Positions 62,627-64,000 of a stretch of 64,000 nt of DNA are shown piece by piece. The translations under genes were made by a program, and so were the position numbers. The stretch comes from JBNFVY01 sp049943335 (GTDB taxonomy: Bacteria > Pseudomonadota > Alphaproteobacteria > Rhodobacterales > Rhodobacteraceae): positions 248,001 to 312,000 of the forward strand of contig NZ_JBNFVY010000003.1 of NCBI RefSeq assembly GCF_049943335.1, written 5' to 3'. Below the pieces are notes generated by a model, which saw only the letters and a list, made by a program, of their open reading frames with translations, was not told the DNA's origin and made no database searches. Each line of letters begins with the position of its first letter. The first letter of the stretch is position 1.

Positions 62627-63622
62627 TCAAGCCGTCGCCGCATTCGTGGCCACGGCCAGCGCCCCTTTGGCCCAGAGCTGCATGATCTTGAACAAGATCG
62701 CCGCAACGGCCAGCGTCGCCGCCACCAGCATCACCCCGGCCAGAACAGCCGACCAGTGGCCCAGGGTGGCAGCGTTGACAAAGACCGCGTTGGTGATGGC
62801 CGCCTTGGGAAATGTAAAGGCGCCCCAGAGCGCACTGAACCCCGCCTTGGTCATCCATCGCCCATTGATGAGGAACAGCGCCAGCAACCCCAGCCCAAGC
62901 ACCGCAAAGACCGCGCCCATCACCGCGTACCCAAGTAACCCCGACACCGTGGCAAACAGGGCAACAGGGGCCAAATGGATGGCCAGCAGCGGACGCAGCG
63001 GCGGCGGCACGTCGTCTTGCACAAACTGGCGCGCACTGATCACCCAGATCAGGATCGCGACCGGTAGCGTCATGGCGTGAATGGCCTGCGACAGCCCCAC
63101 CCACCCTAACGGGATCGCGGCAAGCGGGGCCACGATAAACCCCACGAACGTCAGGTGCCAGACGGGCGTCACCCTGCGCTGCACCGCTGGCCCGGTGGTC
63201 AGAACGCGAAGCACCGAAAGCGCCACAATGGTATGCCCGATAAGCGCCAGCACCAGCACCGCCCTGGCCAGCCCCGGAGCAACCGGCACAAGCGCGACAG
63301 CGAAAAGCATCATCGTCATGGTGCTGGCCGACATCCCCGCCCGACCCGGCAGAATTTTCAGATCGTCCAGAAGGACCGACGGACGGCGCGCCAATTTGCT
63401 CAGCATTGCAACAGCGGCAAATACGAACAGCAGCGACAGCGCGCCTAACAGCATTTCGCCGATCCATTCGGGCGCTCCAAGCCTTTGGCCAGCCAACCGC
63501 CACCCTTGCCCGACGCCAAATGCCCCCAATATTGCCGGAAAGATCGCGGGCGGCGTGCGCGCCCACAGCCCTGGGCGCGATTGCGCCTGAAAGGCGGGTG
63601 GCTGTTTGCTCGGCTGGCTCAT
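62627..63622 (-). CDS. TehA/SLAC1-like (TDT family) membrane transporter
   Basis: 331 residues with about ten membrane segments. ARTPPAIFPAILGAFGVGQ, HLTFVGFIVAPLAAIPLGW and the regular spacing match the tellurite-resistance/dicarboxylate transporter family. Substrate unknown. Its ATG overlaps the stop of the gene upstream (ATGA at 63619-63622). Confidence 0.75.
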   Translation of the reverse strand: MSQPSKQPPAFQAQSRPGLWARTPPAIFPAILGAFGVGQGWRLAGQRLGAPEWIGEMLLGALSLLFVFAAVAMLSKLARRPSVLLDDLKILPGRAGMSASTMTMMLFAVALVPVAPGLARAVLVLALIGHTIVALSVLRVLTTGPAVQRRVTPVWHLTFVGFIVAPLAAIPLGWVGLSQAIHAMTLPVAILIWVISARQFVQDDVPPPLRPLLAIHLAPVALFATVSGLLGYAVMGAVFAVLGLGLLALFLINGRWMTKAGFSALWGAFTFPKAAITNAVFVNAATLGHWSAVLAGVMLVAATLAVAAILFKIMQLWAKGALAVATNAATA

Positions 63623-64000
63623 GGCGTCCTCTTGGAGTTAATCACATTCACCTTATTGCATCTGATGCGCAGCGTGACCAGCCCCGCGCGCCAGCCAACA
63701 GGTTTCGCTGCGCCTTGTACAAAAAGGGCCGTGTCGCTGTCCGCGGCGGCCATGACCACACCCTGGGCGCGAAAGGAATCTACCCTGCCCTGACCGCCAG
63801 GTAAATGGCCGCTACCAGCCCGGTCGTTTGCGTACGAACGATAGTTTGGTCCCTGGTCGCCCCCATTCGAACGCGCACCGTGTTTGCCATCGATCCACAG
63901 CCGGTCATAGCCCGCAGGCGGCGCAATTTCCGCCGCCACAGGGCCGGCCGTGACCGGAATGAACCCGCCATCTGGGCGTCGCCCGCGCCCAATGCGCTTG
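63619..64000 (-). CDS. C-terminal part of an unrecognised protein, cut by window edge
   Basis: The frame is open from the right edge to the stop at 63619. The visible part reads RGRRPDGGFIPVTAGPVAAE near the edge and ends VNVINSKRTP, with the composition of a soluble or exported protein. The ATGA overlap with the transporter gene and the unbroken frame support it being real. No domain is recognised. Confidence 0.45.
   Translation of the reverse strand, partial: KRIGRGRRPDGGFIPVTAGPVAAEIAPPAGYDRLWIDGKHGARSNGGDQGPNYRSYANDRAGSGHLPGGQGRVDSFRAQGVVMAAADSDTALFVQGAAKPVGWRAGLVTLRIRCNKVNVINSKRTP

Noticed and set aside
61791..63080. 429-codon open frame on the plus strand
   Set aside because: Crosses antisense of guaB and of the TehA-like gene; no domain and no sensible start.

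Overview
The window is a GC-rich alphaproteobacterial chromosome segment, most likely from a marine Rhodobacterales (Roseobacter/Rhodobacter-type) bacterium. Supporting this are an iscR-suf operon behind an Irr-type box, an IscR lacking the usual cluster cysteines, a CtrA-type TTAA-N7-TTAA site before cckA, a GTTC-N7-GTTC LexA box before recA, and small Rhodobacterales-type membrane genes inside the suf cluster.

Left chromosomal arm (1-13381): end of a CorC-type transporter gene, a DUF853 ATPase, an intergenic region with two strong terminators (possible small RNAs), an IalB-like secreted protein, an ACP-KAS-LpxD lipid A cluster, an L,D-transpeptidase, a Tat-exported DUF882 protein, a glycosyltransferase, and a zrgABCDE-like operon (His-rich periplasmic protein, ABC ATPase and permease, two DUF3299 proteins) behind a candidate Zur box.

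Mobile element (about 13382-34695, 21.3 kb): an integrative mobilizable element in the 3' end of tRNA-Arg(CCG). It carries a large serine recombinase, MobC, a relaxase, a VirD4-like coupling protein with small membrane proteins, ArdC-type antirestriction and several unknown small genes, but no mating-pair apparatus. An 11-bp repeat (AATGGCGCACC) marks both ends. On paper, joining the ends restores one reading frame: the recombinase would run past the junction and stop on the mobC start codon (ATGA). Excision would therefore place mobC and the relaxase in the recombinase operon. The cargo is a six-gene overlapping operon: ribbon-helix-helix regulator, MmeI-like methyltransferase without an obvious nuclease motif, DExH helicase, GIY-YIG nuclease, SIR2 protein and HerA ATPase. 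It looks like a split restriction-modification system joined to a SIR2-HerA (NAD-depleting) module. Upstream lies a roughly 450-bp noncoding array of about a dozen hairpins, many with loops beginning GCG and with stems that differ yet stay paired. This operon plus the array is the best candidate for an undescribed system.

Right chromosomal arm (34687-64000): tRNA-Arg, the iscR-nifS-sufB-x-x-sufC-sufD-x-sufS operon, a hydrolase, a tandem HD-domain protein, a VIT1-type transporter, NADP isocitrate dehydrogenase, YitT, a DJ-1/PfpI protein, TypA/BipA, an ECHDC3-like protein, DUF1330, alaS, recA, cckA, an RsmB-like methyltransferase, an MBL hydrolase, guaB, a TehA-like transporter and a truncated gene at the edge. 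All function calls come from reading the sequence; no database search was run.
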